A model generated the notes under the pieces. It saw nothing but the letters and a program-made list of their open reading frames with translations. It made no database searches and was not told the origin of the DNA. This document shows positions 10,683-18,647 of a stretch of 64,000 bases of DNA, piece after piece. This stretch comes from Variovorax sp. PAMC28562. Its GTDB lineage: Bacteria; Pseudomonadota; Gammaproteobacteria; Burkholderiales; Burkholderiaceae_C. Both the position numbers and the translations under genes were made by a program. The stretch is taken from positions 4,051,501 to 4,115,500 of the forward strand of contig NZ_CP060296.1 of assembly GCF_014303735.1 (NCBI RefSeq), given 5' to 3'. Numbering within the stretch: the first letter of the stretch is position 1; the number at the start of each line of letters is the position of its first letter.

Positions 10683-11330
10683 TCAGCGCGGCGTGGCGTT
10701 GGCAGCAGGCTGCACGACCACCGGGGGAGCCTGCGGCGCGGCTGCGGACGTCTTCGGCGCGGGCGGCACGACGATCTGCACCTTCGCGCGGGCCGACACG
10801 GCAGTCACGCCATTGGCAGGCAACTGCCCCAGCGTCCAGCGCAACGACCGGTAGTCACCGTACGCAACCGGTTCGGTCTTGCCAGCCACAGTGTGGGTAA
10901 GAGGTTCGGCGGCGAAGACGCCATCCTTGGCAGCAGCCTTGACCAGCGTGGCGCCGGGTTTGGCGCTTTTTGGCAGGTACTCGAGGCCTTCTGGAATCGG
11001 CAGGTTTGCGACCAGTCCGGTCACGGCTTTGCCGGTGTTGTTGGTGTAGGTCGCCTTGTATTCGACGATGTCACCAGGCTTGACCGAAGCTGCGTCTTGC
11101 AACTGTTCGGTGCCGTCGGCGGCCTTGACCACCTTCGACTGCGTCAGCACGACAGCGACGACTTTTTTCTCAGCAAGGGCTGCAGCGTCTTTGGCAACGA
11201 CAGTCTGTGCGAATGCCGGCACAGCCATGAAAGTCATCAGCACGACGCCGGCGTTGATTCGAGCAGCCAGACGCGCAAGGATTTTTCCTGCGGGTCGACG
11301 AGTGCCGGCAGACAAGTTGGTAATTGACAT
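10683..11330 (-). CDS. Small exported DUF11-domain protein (215 aa)
   Basis: The start ATG at 11330 follows CTGGAG by seven bases. Residues 1-42 are a long signal peptide (twin-Arg-like TRRPAG, then a hydrophobic stretch ending VPAFAQ). About 75-190 hold a single DUF11-like domain (DIVEYKATYTNNTGKAVTGL, then PEGLEYLPKSA). The C-terminal 30 residues are Pro/Ala-rich. It is the first gene of the surface cluster and is followed by a terminator. Its single repeat, against the many repeats of its neighbours, suggests an accessory or capping subunit; that role is inference. Confidence 0.8.
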   Translation of the reverse strand: MSITNLSAGTRRPAGKILARLAARINAGVVLMTFMAVPAFAQTVVAKDAAALAEKKVVAVVLTQSKVVKAADGTEQLQDAASVKPGDIVEYKATYTNNTGKAVTGLVANLPIPEGLEYLPKSAKPGATLVKAAAKDGVFAAEPLTHTVAGKTEPVAYGDYRSLRWTLGQLPANGVTAVSARAKVQIVVPPAPKTSAAAPQAPPVVVQPAANATPR

Positions 11331-11988
11331 GAAAACTCCAGTTCAAAGGTCAGTTAAAAGGGATAAAGACAATTCATTAACAATTGCAGTGAATTGATAA
11401 TTCGGAAAAAGCTTTTCGCTCATGGGCTCCGAATGCCGCGAACTTTATTTGTAAACGTCAAAAACGAAGGTGAACAAAATCACGAAATCACACGGTTACG
11501 ACAGTATTTACTTTATTAATTTCTTAATTACATTTAATTCACTTTTGTAAAATATGAAGAAACTTTTGTATTCAATATTTATGAAACCTATTGATGTAGC
11601 AAAGTGTGTTTTTGATTGTTCATGCAACGTTTTAGACGTACCAATCCACCACAAAAACGGATGGGTGTGCGCAAACAACAACTTCCGAAGTAATCGGATG
11701 AGCAAGGCGTTCGTCAGGTCGTCCTGCGAAGCCGCCCGCATTTGCAAAAAGAGTCAGCAGTGGCTATTTGCCGACGCTGAAATAGTGAGCGAGGCAGGTT
11801 TGCCGGCGAGTGGGCACGTTGGCGCGCAGTGGCCCATTCAACCGGGACCGCGCGGCAATCAATAGAAGAGATTCACCACGCGAAGATGTCGATTCATTGC
11901 CGAAGGCACATCAATTGCGGGGAATTCGATATGTTCGATGCGCAGCCGGACGGTTGCATCCGTGGCTTCGATGAAAGCCAGGGTGAAC
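11331..11988. other. AT-rich intergenic region between the surface cluster and the B12 operon
   Basis: About 660 bases with no convincing gene. From about 11340 to 11660 the base composition is much richer in A+T than its surroundings, so it probably holds the promoter of the minus-strand DUF11 cluster. I cannot fix a -35/-10 pair with confidence. Short open frames (for example a plus-strand frame at 11554-11865) lack a ribosome site and family resemblance. The part from about 11750 to 11988 returns to normal composition and shows nothing recognisable. Confidence 0.5.
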
Positions 11989-12987
11989 TTATATAGCCGA
12001 CAGCAGCGCCTGCAAACTTGCCGGTGGCAACACCGCCATGCGCAGGTAACCGGGCAACCCGAACGAGGTGCAGTCGCGCAACTTGACTCCGGAGGAGCGC
12101 AATCGTGTAAGCAAGGGTGTCAGCGGCACACGGGGTTCGACGCAGAAGAAATTAGCATCACTGGACAGGAGCCGCCAGTCCGTCGCGTCCTGAAGCAATT
12201 CCCGTTGCACGGTCTTCCACACTTTCAGCGTGTGTCGGCTCTCTGCGAGCCACGCCTGGGTGTCCGCATGCGTCCAGCAGTCCAGCAGCGCGGCGCCGTG
12301 GGCGCCGACCGGCCACGACGGCGCGAGTGCATCCACACGCTCACGCAAGCGTTGGGCGCCCGTCGCAGGCGCGATGCCGTAGGCCGCGCGGATGCCGGTG
12401 CATCCGAGCGCCTTGTTCGGCGTCCACAGTTGCCATATGCGGTCACGCTGTGCTTCGGTCAGCGCGGGATCGCCTGTCAGTCGGAGGGGCGCATAGGCGA
12501 AGTCGACGATGACCGGTACGGCCCGCGCCTCCATCGCATCGAGCAGTGCAGGTAGTTGGGTCGGGGTTTGCCCGAGCGGACTCGACGGATCGCAAGACCA
12601 CGCCAGGTCGACGACGCTCCAGTCAGATGGCTCGCGCACGATATCGAAAGACCAGCCCCGCGCGGCGCGGGCGTAGTCGCCGTAACTGTGTGCCGGGAGC
12701 GAGACGCATCGGCCACCGCCCTGCGCCACGGCAGCTGTGATGCGGTGGATGAATTCGCTCGCGCTCGCCGCGATCACGATGCGCGCTGAATCGACGCCGT
12801 GAAACGCAGCGAGTCGCTCGCGCAACCTGGTCGAGCGCGGGTCGGGATAGCGGCTCGCATCGACCGACCGCAGCGCCTTCAGTACGGTCGGACAGGGACC
12901 GCAGCCATTGCCGTTGCTGGAAAAGTCGTGCGGTACGGCACCGGCAGCATCGGGGCCACCGTGCTCGTCCGATGAGTCGTTCACCAC
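11989..12987 (-). CDS. cobD: L-threonine-O-3-phosphate decarboxylase (B12 aminopropanol arm)
   Basis: A PLP enzyme of the class I/II aminotransferase fold, 332 residues, the usual length. It decarboxylates threonine phosphate to aminopropanol phosphate, the linker used by CbiB. Visible features are an N-terminal DFSSNGNGCGP-type substrate loop (about 21-31), a conserved RYPDP, an Asp-Phe-Ala-Tyr PLP-ring contact (VDFAYAPL, about 160), and the Schiff-base lysine in WTPNKALGC (about 190). It overlaps cbiB by seven bases, so translation is probably coupled. It is the last gene of the riboswitch-led operon. It is called cobC in the Pseudomonas naming scheme. Confidence 0.88.
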   Translation of the reverse strand: MVNDSSDEHGGPDAAGAVPHDFSSNGNGCGPCPTVLKALRSVDASRYPDPRSTRLRERLAAFHGVDSARIVIAASASEFIHRITAAVAQGGGRCVSLPAHSYGDYARAARGWSFDIVREPSDWSVVDLAWSCDPSSPLGQTPTQLPALLDAMEARAVPVIVDFAYAPLRLTGDPALTEAQRDRIWQLWTPNKALGCTGIRAAYGIAPATGAQRLRERVDALAPSWPVGAHGAALLDCWTHADTQAWLAESRHTLKVWKTVQRELLQDATDWRLLSSDANFFCVEPRVPLTPLLTRLRSSGVKLRDCTSFGLPGYLRMAVLPPASLQALLSAI

Positions 12988-13946
12988 GCCAGCGCGGTGG
13001 CGGCAGCGACGGCTGCCACCGCCAGCACGACCCGGTGGCCGAGTACCACGGCGCGCGCCGTGTCGGCCGCAACCGGTGGCCGCGCCGTCGCGTTGAGCGC
13101 GTACACACCCGGCTTACCGAGCCGCACCCCGAGCGCCAAAGCCATGGCGGCCATGGGCCAGCCGCTGTTCGGCGACGGCGTTCGGGGCGCCTCGCGGCGC
13201 ATTTCGCACCAGGCCCGAAGCGATGCGTGCGACAGGTGCACCGACACCATCAGCAGCACTGCAGTGATGCGGGCCGGCACCCACGACAGCACGTCATCTG
13301 CCCGCGCCGCCCACTTGCCGGCCCATGTCCAGTCGCGCCCGCCACGTGTGCCGCGGTAGCCCCACATCGCATCGGCGGTGTTCGCAAAGCGATAGACGGC
13401 GGCGCCGGGCAGACCGAACAACATGAACCAGAAGATCGGCGCGACCACCGAATCATTGAGATTCTCGGCCAGCGATTCGATGGCGCTTTCGCGCACTTCG
13501 CTTTCGGTCAGTGCGGCGACGTCGCGACTGACCAGCCTTGCGAGTTGCGCGCGCCCCGCGTCGAGCGACGCACCCAGGGCAACCTCCACCGCGACGACTT
13601 CGCGATGCAACATGCGCCATGAGAGCAGCGGCTTGAGCAGCAACGCCAACGACGCGATGGTCGCCCACGCGGGCAGTTCGAGCAGCGACCTCTGCAGCAC
13701 GACGGCAACGACGAAGACGACGCCGGCGCCACCGCACCACGCCACAGCGCCCGCCGCAAAAGCTGGCGCCGGCGGCGTCGGAATGCACCGCCGGATCCGG
13801 TCGAGGTAGTTGCCCATCCACACCACCGGATGCCAGCGCACCGGAGGCTCGCCGAACCAGTGATCGATCGCGAGGGCCAACCAGAGCGCGCCGCTCAAGA
13901 CGCCCGCGCTGGCGACCCACGGCAACGCGTCGAAGGCAGTCGTCAC
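12981..13946 (-). CDS. cbiB: Adenosylcobinamide-phosphate synthase
   Basis: An integral membrane enzyme that joins aminopropanol (phosphate) to adenosylcobyric acid. The frame is 321 residues from GTG 13946, the family's length, and the first residues match the usual N-terminus (IDHWFGEPPVRWHPVVWMG at about 27-45). The open frame continues upstream only through bluB in another reading. Several hydrophobic helices are visible (about 12-28, 70-90, 275-320). Conserved family stretches include ESLAENLNDSVVAP and FRFANTADAMWGYR-like text. It lies nine bases after bluB and overlaps cobD. No strong ribosome site precedes the GTG, so coupling from bluB is likely. Confidence 0.87.
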   Translation of the reverse strand: MTTAFDALPWVASAGVLSGALWLALAIDHWFGEPPVRWHPVVWMGNYLDRIRRCIPTPPAPAFAAGAVAWCGGAGVVFVVAVVLQRSLLELPAWATIASLALLLKPLLSWRMLHREVVAVEVALGASLDAGRAQLARLVSRDVAALTESEVRESAIESLAENLNDSVVAPIFWFMLFGLPGAAVYRFANTADAMWGYRGTRGGRDWTWAGKWAARADDVLSWVPARITAVLLMVSVHLSHASLRAWCEMRREAPRTPSPNSGWPMAAMALALGVRLGKPGVYALNATARPPVAADTARAVVLGHRVVLAVAAVAAATALAW

Positions 13947-13954
13947 GCGGCCAC

Positions 13955-14656
13955 TCAGTCCGTGTTGCAGGTACCGACCTGCGGCGCGTCGAACAAGGCC
14001 GAGGGCCGACCCCAGCGATCGTCGAAGACCATCGACGACAAGGGCGCGCGTTGCGCCCAACGCTCGCGCTGCAGCATCGGCTCGTCGTAGAAACCATGCA
14101 CGGGACCCATGCACAGCAAGGCGATGGGCTCCGCGCCTTCCGGCAGACCGAGCAACGCGCCGACCGCGACAGGATCGAACAGCGACACCCACCCCATGCC
14201 CATCCCTTCGGCCCGTGCCGCGAGCCACAGGTTCTGGATGGCGCAAGCGGCCGAGGCAAGGTCCATTTGTGGCAAGGTGCGGCGGCCGAACACATGGCGC
14301 TCGCGTCCGTCGGTGAGCGTTACGGCCAGCACTTCGGCTGCTTCGAGCAAGCCCTCCACCTTGAGCCGCATGAACGCGTCTTCGCGCTCGCCGAGCGCCT
14401 GCGCCGTCTGCACGCGCTCCTGCTCGACAAGGCCGTGAAGTCGCTGGCGCAGCGCTGCATCGCGGATGCGGATGAATCGCCACGGCTGCATGAAGCCGAC
14501 GCTGGGCGCGTGGTGCGCAGCGTCGAGCAGCCGGCGCAACAACGCGGGGGCCACCTCGCCGCCGGCAAAGTGCCGCATGTCGCGACGCTCATGGATGGCG
14601 CGGTACACGGCGCGCTGATCGGCTGCTGCGAAGGCGTCTGGCGTCGGCTGCGACAT
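13955..14656 (-). CDS. bluB: 5,6-dimethylbenzimidazole synthase (flavin-destroying)
   Basis: A 233-residue nitroreductase-fold protein. BluB uses O2 to break down reduced FMN into dimethylbenzimidazole, the lower ligand of B12. The sequence shows the family opening (ERRDMRHFAGG, about 23-33), the FMN-binding SVGFMQPWRFIRI (about 52-64), the GMGWVSLFDP motif (about 155) and a conserved C-terminal PMLQRERW. It lies three bases after cobO. With cbiB and cobD it shows that this organism makes its own lower ligand and linker. Alternative: a general nitroreductase, but the motifs and context favour BluB. Confidence 0.9.
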   Translation of the reverse strand: MSQPTPDAFAAADQRAVYRAIHERRDMRHFAGGEVAPALLRRLLDAAHHAPSVGFMQPWRFIRIRDAALRQRLHGLVEQERVQTAQALGEREDAFMRLKVEGLLEAAEVLAVTLTDGRERHVFGRRTLPQMDLASAACAIQNLWLAARAEGMGMGWVSLFDPVAVGALLGLPEGAEPIALLCMGPVHGFYDEPMLQRERWAQRAPLSSMVFDDRWGRPSALFDAPQVGTCNTD

Positions 14657-14658
14657 GG

Positions 14659-15228
14659 TCAGTCCTCGATGCCGCGTTGCGTCGGGATGCCGGCGGTGAA
14701 CGCGTGCTTGACCATCTGCATCTCCGTGACCGTATCGGCGAGTTCGATCAACTCCGGCGGGCAGCGCCGACCGGTGAGCACGACGTGCACCTGCTTGGGC
14801 CTTTCGCGCAACGTCACCAGCACGTCGTCGAGCGGCAACCAGCCGCAGATGAGCGGGCAGGTGATCTCGTCGAGCACCACCAAGAAATAGTCGCCCGACA
14901 GGATCGACGTCTTGGCCTTCAACCAGCCATCGCGCGCAAGCTGGCCCGACTGTTCGAGGTCCTGGTCTTTCCCGCTGAAGCCGTCGCCGAGGCCTTCGAT
15001 CGGGATGCCGAGTTGCTCGAACATGCGGTGTTCACCTGAGAGCGCGCTCGGCGCTTTCAGGAATTGCCAGACCTTCACTGGCTTACCGCGCCCATGCGCG
15101 CGCAAGGCGAGACCGAAAGCCGCAGTGCTTTTTCCCTTGCCATCGCCGGTGTTGACGATGACGATGCCGCGGCGCTCCCCTTCGGGCTTTTCATACGGCT
15201 TGGCCGAAGGTGGTGTTTCAATTTCCAT
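14659..15228 (-). CDS. cobO: Cob(I)yrinic acid a,c-diamide adenosyltransferase (CobO/CobA/BtuR type)
   Basis: 189 residues from ATG 15228. It transfers adenosyl from ATP to the reduced cobalt of corrinoids. The P-loop is clear (NTGDGKGKSTAAFGLALRA, about 27-45), followed by the family motifs VWQFLKA, LVVLDEIT and VLTGRRCPPEL. The frame runs open far upstream through btuD, but the family N-terminus fits ATG 15228. The ribosome site is weak. It lies 47 bases after btuD, in a small gap with an eight-base repeat (GTGCGCTT). It adenosylates corrinoids imported by BtuBCDF. Confidence 0.9.
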   Translation of the reverse strand: MEIETPPSAKPYEKPEGERRGIVIVNTGDGKGKSTAAFGLALRAHGRGKPVKVWQFLKAPSALSGEHRMFEQLGIPIEGLGDGFSGKDQDLEQSGQLARDGWLKAKTSILSGDYFLVVLDEITCPLICGWLPLDDVLVTLRERPKQVHVVLTGRRCPPELIELADTVTEMQMVKHAFTAGIPTQRGIED

Positions 15229-15275
15229 GAGAGTCGGTCGTGCGCTTGTGCGCTTGTGCGGTTGATTCGGCGGGT

Positions 15276-16058
15276 TCAGCGAGGCAGAGCGATCCATTGC
15301 TCCGCCACGCGGTGGATGCGAATGCGGCGATCGAACACTTCTTCGAGCGCTGCATGGGTCGCGGGATCGCTGCATGCGCCGTGATGCAGCACCCGACCAC
15401 CCGCCATGACGACAAGCGCATCGGCGGCCAGCGCCATCGAGAGTTCGTGCAGCACGCTCACCACCGTGCGCCCTTCGGCGACGAGCGCGCGCGTGGTCGT
15501 CATCCAGTCGGCCTGGTGCGGTGGGTCGAGATTGGCGAGCGGCTCGTCCATGAGCAGCAGTTGCGCTTCGACCGCCAACGCGCGGGCCAACAACACGCGC
15601 TGCCGTTCGCCGCCGGAGAGCTGGCCGAGCGGCCGCATGCGCCAGTCCCACGCCTGGGTGCTGCGCAGCGCCCGCTCGACGGCTGCGCGGTCGCGTTCGC
15701 TTGGCGCAGCGAGCCAGCGCTGGTGCGGCAGGCGACCGAGCATCGCGACGTCGTAGACCATCAGGTCGTCGGCGCTGCCCTCGCCTGCTCCGCCCTGCCC
15801 GAGCCACGAGAGCTGCTGGGCGCGCGTGCGACCCGAAAGTTTTGCCATCGGTTCGCCGAAGAGCTGTACCTCGCCCCGGTGCGGCAGCAGGCCGGCGAGC
15901 GCCTTCAGCAGCGTCGACTTGCCGGCGCCGTTCGGTCCGACGATGCTCGTCCATCGGCCCGCCTCGATCGCCAGGTCGATGCCGTGCAGCACTTCCGCGC
16001 TCCCGAGCACGGCACTCAACGCTTTGCATTCGACGGCGGCGCGCTTTGTGAGCGTCAT
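15276..16058 (-). CDS. btuD: ABC transporter ATPase for corrinoid import (BtuD-like)
   Basis: 260 residues from ATG 16058, which overlaps the btuC stop as ATGA. Walker A is GPNGAGKST (about 42-50), the signature LSGGERQRVLLARAL (about 150), Walker B QLLLMDEPLANLD and the switch HEL. Siderophore and haem importers use the same family; the location between btuC, btuF and B12 enzymes behind a cobalamin riboswitch points to corrinoid. The ORF is open another 142 codons upstream inside btuC, but that is only a shadow frame. Confidence 0.85.
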   Translation of the reverse strand: MTLTKRAAVECKALSAVLGSAEVLHGIDLAIEAGRWTSIVGPNGAGKSTLLKALAGLLPHRGEVQLFGEPMAKLSGRTRAQQLSWLGQGGAGEGSADDLMVYDVAMLGRLPHQRWLAAPSERDRAAVERALRSTQAWDWRMRPLGQLSGGERQRVLLARALAVEAQLLLMDEPLANLDPPHQADWMTTTRALVAEGRTVVSVLHELSMALAADALVVMAGGRVLHHGACSDPATHAALEEVFDRRIRIHRVAEQWIALPR

Positions 16059-17074
16059 GAAAGGCCGCCCCTCGAACTGCGCCGGTGCATGAGCCACAGC
16101 AAATACGAGCCGCCGAGCACTCCCGTCAGCACGCCGACGGGCAACTCCTGCGGCGCCACGAGCCAGCGCGCCAGCAGGTCGGCCGCCAGCAGCAGCAGCC
16201 CGCCCATCAACGACGACAGCACGATCAACCGCGCGTGCGTGGTCTTGACGGCAGAGCGCACCAAATGCGGCGCGGCGAGGCCGACGAACGCGATCAATCC
16301 GGTCTGCGCGACCGCGGCGCCAGTGGCCATCGACAGCACCGCGACCAGCGCCATGCGCATCGCGCCGAGCGGCAAGCCGAGGCTGCGAGCCGTGGCCTCG
16401 CCGAGCGCAAGGCCATCGAGCACCGGCGCCAACGCCCATGCGCACACAAGGCACACCACCGCCAACACAGCCATCACCCCGCAAGCGCTCCAGCCGATGA
16501 GGCCGGTGCTACCGAGCATGAAGGCCTGAATGGCCTGGAGCAGGTCGGCCGAGGCAATGGTGATGAGATCCTTGGCCGCGCCGAGCACCACGCCGACGAT
16601 CACGCCGGCCAGCAACAGCCGCAACGTTTGCTGCACGCCGCGCGCCAGCAGCAGCGTGAGCAGCACCGCCAGCACAGCGCCGACGAAGGCCGCACCGGTG
16701 AGGCCGAGCCGGACCACCCAATGCGTACTGGCCGGCGAGGCCCCGAACACGACCAGCGCGACGGCCACGCCGAGCGATGCGCCCGAGGCGCTGCCAAGCA
16801 GGTAAGGGTCGGCCAACGGATTGCGAAAGAGCCCTTGCGCAACGGCGCCGGCCAGGCCGAGCAAAGCGCCTGCGAGCCACGCACCGAGCGTGCGCGGCAG
16901 CCGGATCTCGCGGACGATCTGCAATGCGACCGGATCTCGCCAGGCGGCGACCACACTCTCGAAACCGGTGCTGCCGATGCCGATGCCGACCACCACGAGC
17001 ACAAGACCCAACGCGAGCAGAACAACGCCCAGCGTGAGGGCGCGGCGGTGCTGATCGACTTGAGTGATGCTCAT
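16055..17074 (-). CDS. btuC: ABC transporter permease for corrinoid import (BtuC/FecCD family)
   Basis: 339 residues with about nine to ten hydrophobic helices, the usual size of BtuC. Family marks are REIRLPRTLGAWLAGALLGL (about 54-73), the conserved NPLADPYLLGSASGA (about 84-98) and GLAAPHLVR near residue 270. The start ATG 17074 is ten bases after the stop of btuF. The last codon overlaps the btuD start, so permease and ATPase are co-translated. Iron-siderophore permeases share the fold; the substrate is assigned from context. Confidence 0.85.
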   Translation of the reverse strand: MSITQVDQHRRALTLGVVLLALGLVLVVVGIGIGSTGFESVVAAWRDPVALQIVREIRLPRTLGAWLAGALLGLAGAVAQGLFRNPLADPYLLGSASGASLGVAVALVVFGASPASTHWVVRLGLTGAAFVGAVLAVLLTLLLARGVQQTLRLLLAGVIVGVVLGAAKDLITIASADLLQAIQAFMLGSTGLIGWSACGVMAVLAVVCLVCAWALAPVLDGLALGEATARSLGLPLGAMRMALVAVLSMATGAAVAQTGLIAFVGLAAPHLVRSAVKTTHARLIVLSSLMGGLLLLAADLLARWLVAPQELPVGVLTGVLGGSYLLWLMHRRSSRGGLS

Positions 17075-17084
17075 CGTTGTTGCG

Positions 17085-17963
17085 TCATTTCGACGGGTCC
17101 ACGATGCACTGCGCCATCAAACGGGCTGCCTCGCCCATGCGCGGGCCGGGCCGCACCAGCACGTCGGACTGCGCCGCAGTGAAGCGGCAAATGTGCCTGT
17201 CGCGCACGGCACGAATCAGCGACCAGCCGGGCCGTTGTTCCAGCACTTGCGCGCTGCGCTCGCCGACCATGATGAGGTCCGGATTGGCGCGAACGACGTA
17301 CTCCGGGTTGAGCTTGGGAAACGGCCCGAGCGCCGCCGGGACGATGTTCTGCACGCCCAGCCGCGTCAGCGTCTCGCCGATGAAAGAGCTTTCACCGGCT
17401 GCATACGGCGTGCTTTCGATCTCGAAGTAAACGCGCGTCCGCCTGGCTTCGGGCGGTAGCGACTGCGCCGCAGCCGACACGCTGAAATCGATGGCACGCC
17501 ACACGCGCTGCGCATCGTCGGCGCCGAGCATCTGGCCGAGCGCATCGAGCACACGCCGCACGCCGGCATGGTTCTTCGGCTCCAGCACCAGCACCTTGAG
17601 CCCGAGTTGCTCCAGCCGCTGTGTGACGCGCGACGACTTGGCGAGCAGCACCACGTCGGGCTTGAGCGCGACGATGGCTTCGACGTTCGGGTCGAGGCCA
17701 CCGCCCACTTGCGGCAACGCGCGCACCAGCTCGGGTGAATTCGAATAGCGATCGACACCGACGAGTCGGCTGCATGCGCCGAGTGCGCAGACCGATTCGG
17801 TGAGCGATGGCAGCAGCGCGACGATGCGTTGCGGCGGCTGCGGAAAGTCGACGGCGACGCCGCGTTCGTCGGTGACGACGACGGCATGCGCCGGCAGCGA
17901 TGCCACAAACATCAGCGCCATCGGCACGCAGATGGTCCAGAGCGCCGTGATGATCTTGTTCAT
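17085..17963 (-). CDS. btuF: Periplasmic corrinoid-binding protein (BtuF-like)
   Basis: 292 residues from ATG 17963. Residues 1-27 form a signal peptide (MALMFVASLPAHA). A TroA/BtuF-type fold follows: PQRIVALLPSLTESVCALGA (about 42-61), RLVGVDRYSNSP, NVEAIVALKPDVVL, and a C-terminal lobe with VRPGPRMGEAARLMA. It captures corrinoid in the periplasm and delivers it to BtuCD. It sits five bases after cobU. No lipobox cysteine is seen. Iron-chelate binding proteins are similar, so B12 specificity comes mainly from the operon. Confidence 0.83.
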   Translation of the reverse strand: MNKIITALWTICVPMALMFVASLPAHAVVVTDERGVAVDFPQPPQRIVALLPSLTESVCALGACSRLVGVDRYSNSPELVRALPQVGGGLDPNVEAIVALKPDVVLLAKSSRVTQRLEQLGLKVLVLEPKNHAGVRRVLDALGQMLGADDAQRVWRAIDFSVSAAAQSLPPEARRTRVYFEIESTPYAAGESSFIGETLTRLGVQNIVPAALGPFPKLNPEYVVRANPDLIMVGERSAQVLEQRPGWSLIRAVRDRHICRFTAAQSDVLVRPGPRMGEAARLMAQCIVDPSK

Positions 17964-17968
17964 GTCCG

Positions 17969-18607
17969 TCAAACCGGCCGCGCCGGTGCCTTCAACGTCA
18001 GCGGCAAGCCGGCCACCATCAGCGTGACGCGATCGCATGCTGCGGCCATTTCCTGGTTGAGCCGGCCCAACGCATCGACGAAAGCACGCGTTTCACCGCC
18101 CAATGGGATGACGCCGAGGCCGATCTCGTTGCCGACCAGCACGATCGGGCCGCGCGCGCCGCGCAAGGCAGCGACGAGCATTGCAATACGCTGGGTCGCG
18201 TCGATTGCTAAGGCCATGTCCGCCCCCGGACCGCCCGACGTGTACGGCATGTGGGGCGTGTGGGGCATCAGCAGGTGGGTAAGCCACAGCGTAAGACAGT
18301 CGACCACCACCATCGTATCGGCAGCGGAATGCGCAACGATGGCCTCGGCCAGTGCGGAAGACTCTTCGACAGTTGACATCGCTGGCAAGCGAAGAGCGCG
18401 GTCCTGCCGGTGTCGCAGGATGCGCGCGCGCATCTCGTCGTCGTGCGCCTGCGCCGTCGCCACCATCACCGCGCGGTGATCGGATGACGCAGCGAGCCAG
18501 TCGACCGCCCGCTGCTCGGCGAGTCGCGACTTGCCGCTCCTCTGGCCGCCGAGAATGAACTCGCGCGGCCGGTCTGCGCGTTCGTCGGGGTACGAGGAAT
18601 GCGGCAT
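17969..18607 (-). CDS. cobU: Adenosylcobinamide kinase/guanylyltransferase
   Basis: 212 residues from ATG 18607; the frame is open upstream into btuB, but the family N-terminus is just before the P-loop. It phosphorylates adenosylcobinamide and attaches GMP. Visible are the P-loop ILGGQRSGKSRLAE (about 15-28), the guanylate-accepting region around HRQDRALRLP (about 68, where the family histidine lies), VVVDCLTLWLTHLL, and the typical VGNEIGLGVIP (about 150). It lies 40 bases after btuB in the same operon. Also named cobP. Confidence 0.9.
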   Translation of the reverse strand: MPHSSYPDERADRPREFILGGQRSGKSRLAEQRAVDWLAASSDHRAVMVATAQAHDDEMRARILRHRQDRALRLPAMSTVEESSALAEAIVAHSAADTMVVVDCLTLWLTHLLMPHTPHMPYTSGGPGADMALAIDATQRIAMLVAALRGARGPIVLVGNEIGLGVIPLGGETRAFVDALGRLNQEMAAACDRVTLMVAGLPLTLKAPARPV

Positions 18608-18647
18608 CGTCAGCGGCAAGCCATTGCGCAGACCGTCGTCATGGCGT

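Noticed and set aside
11554-11865. 103-codon frame in the AT-rich region
   Set aside because: No Shine-Dalgarno, no family resemblance, and it crosses from AT-rich to normal composition.
14659-16029. A 456-codon cobO reading
   Set aside because: The part before 15228 is a shadow of btuD; CobO starts at its own N-terminus.
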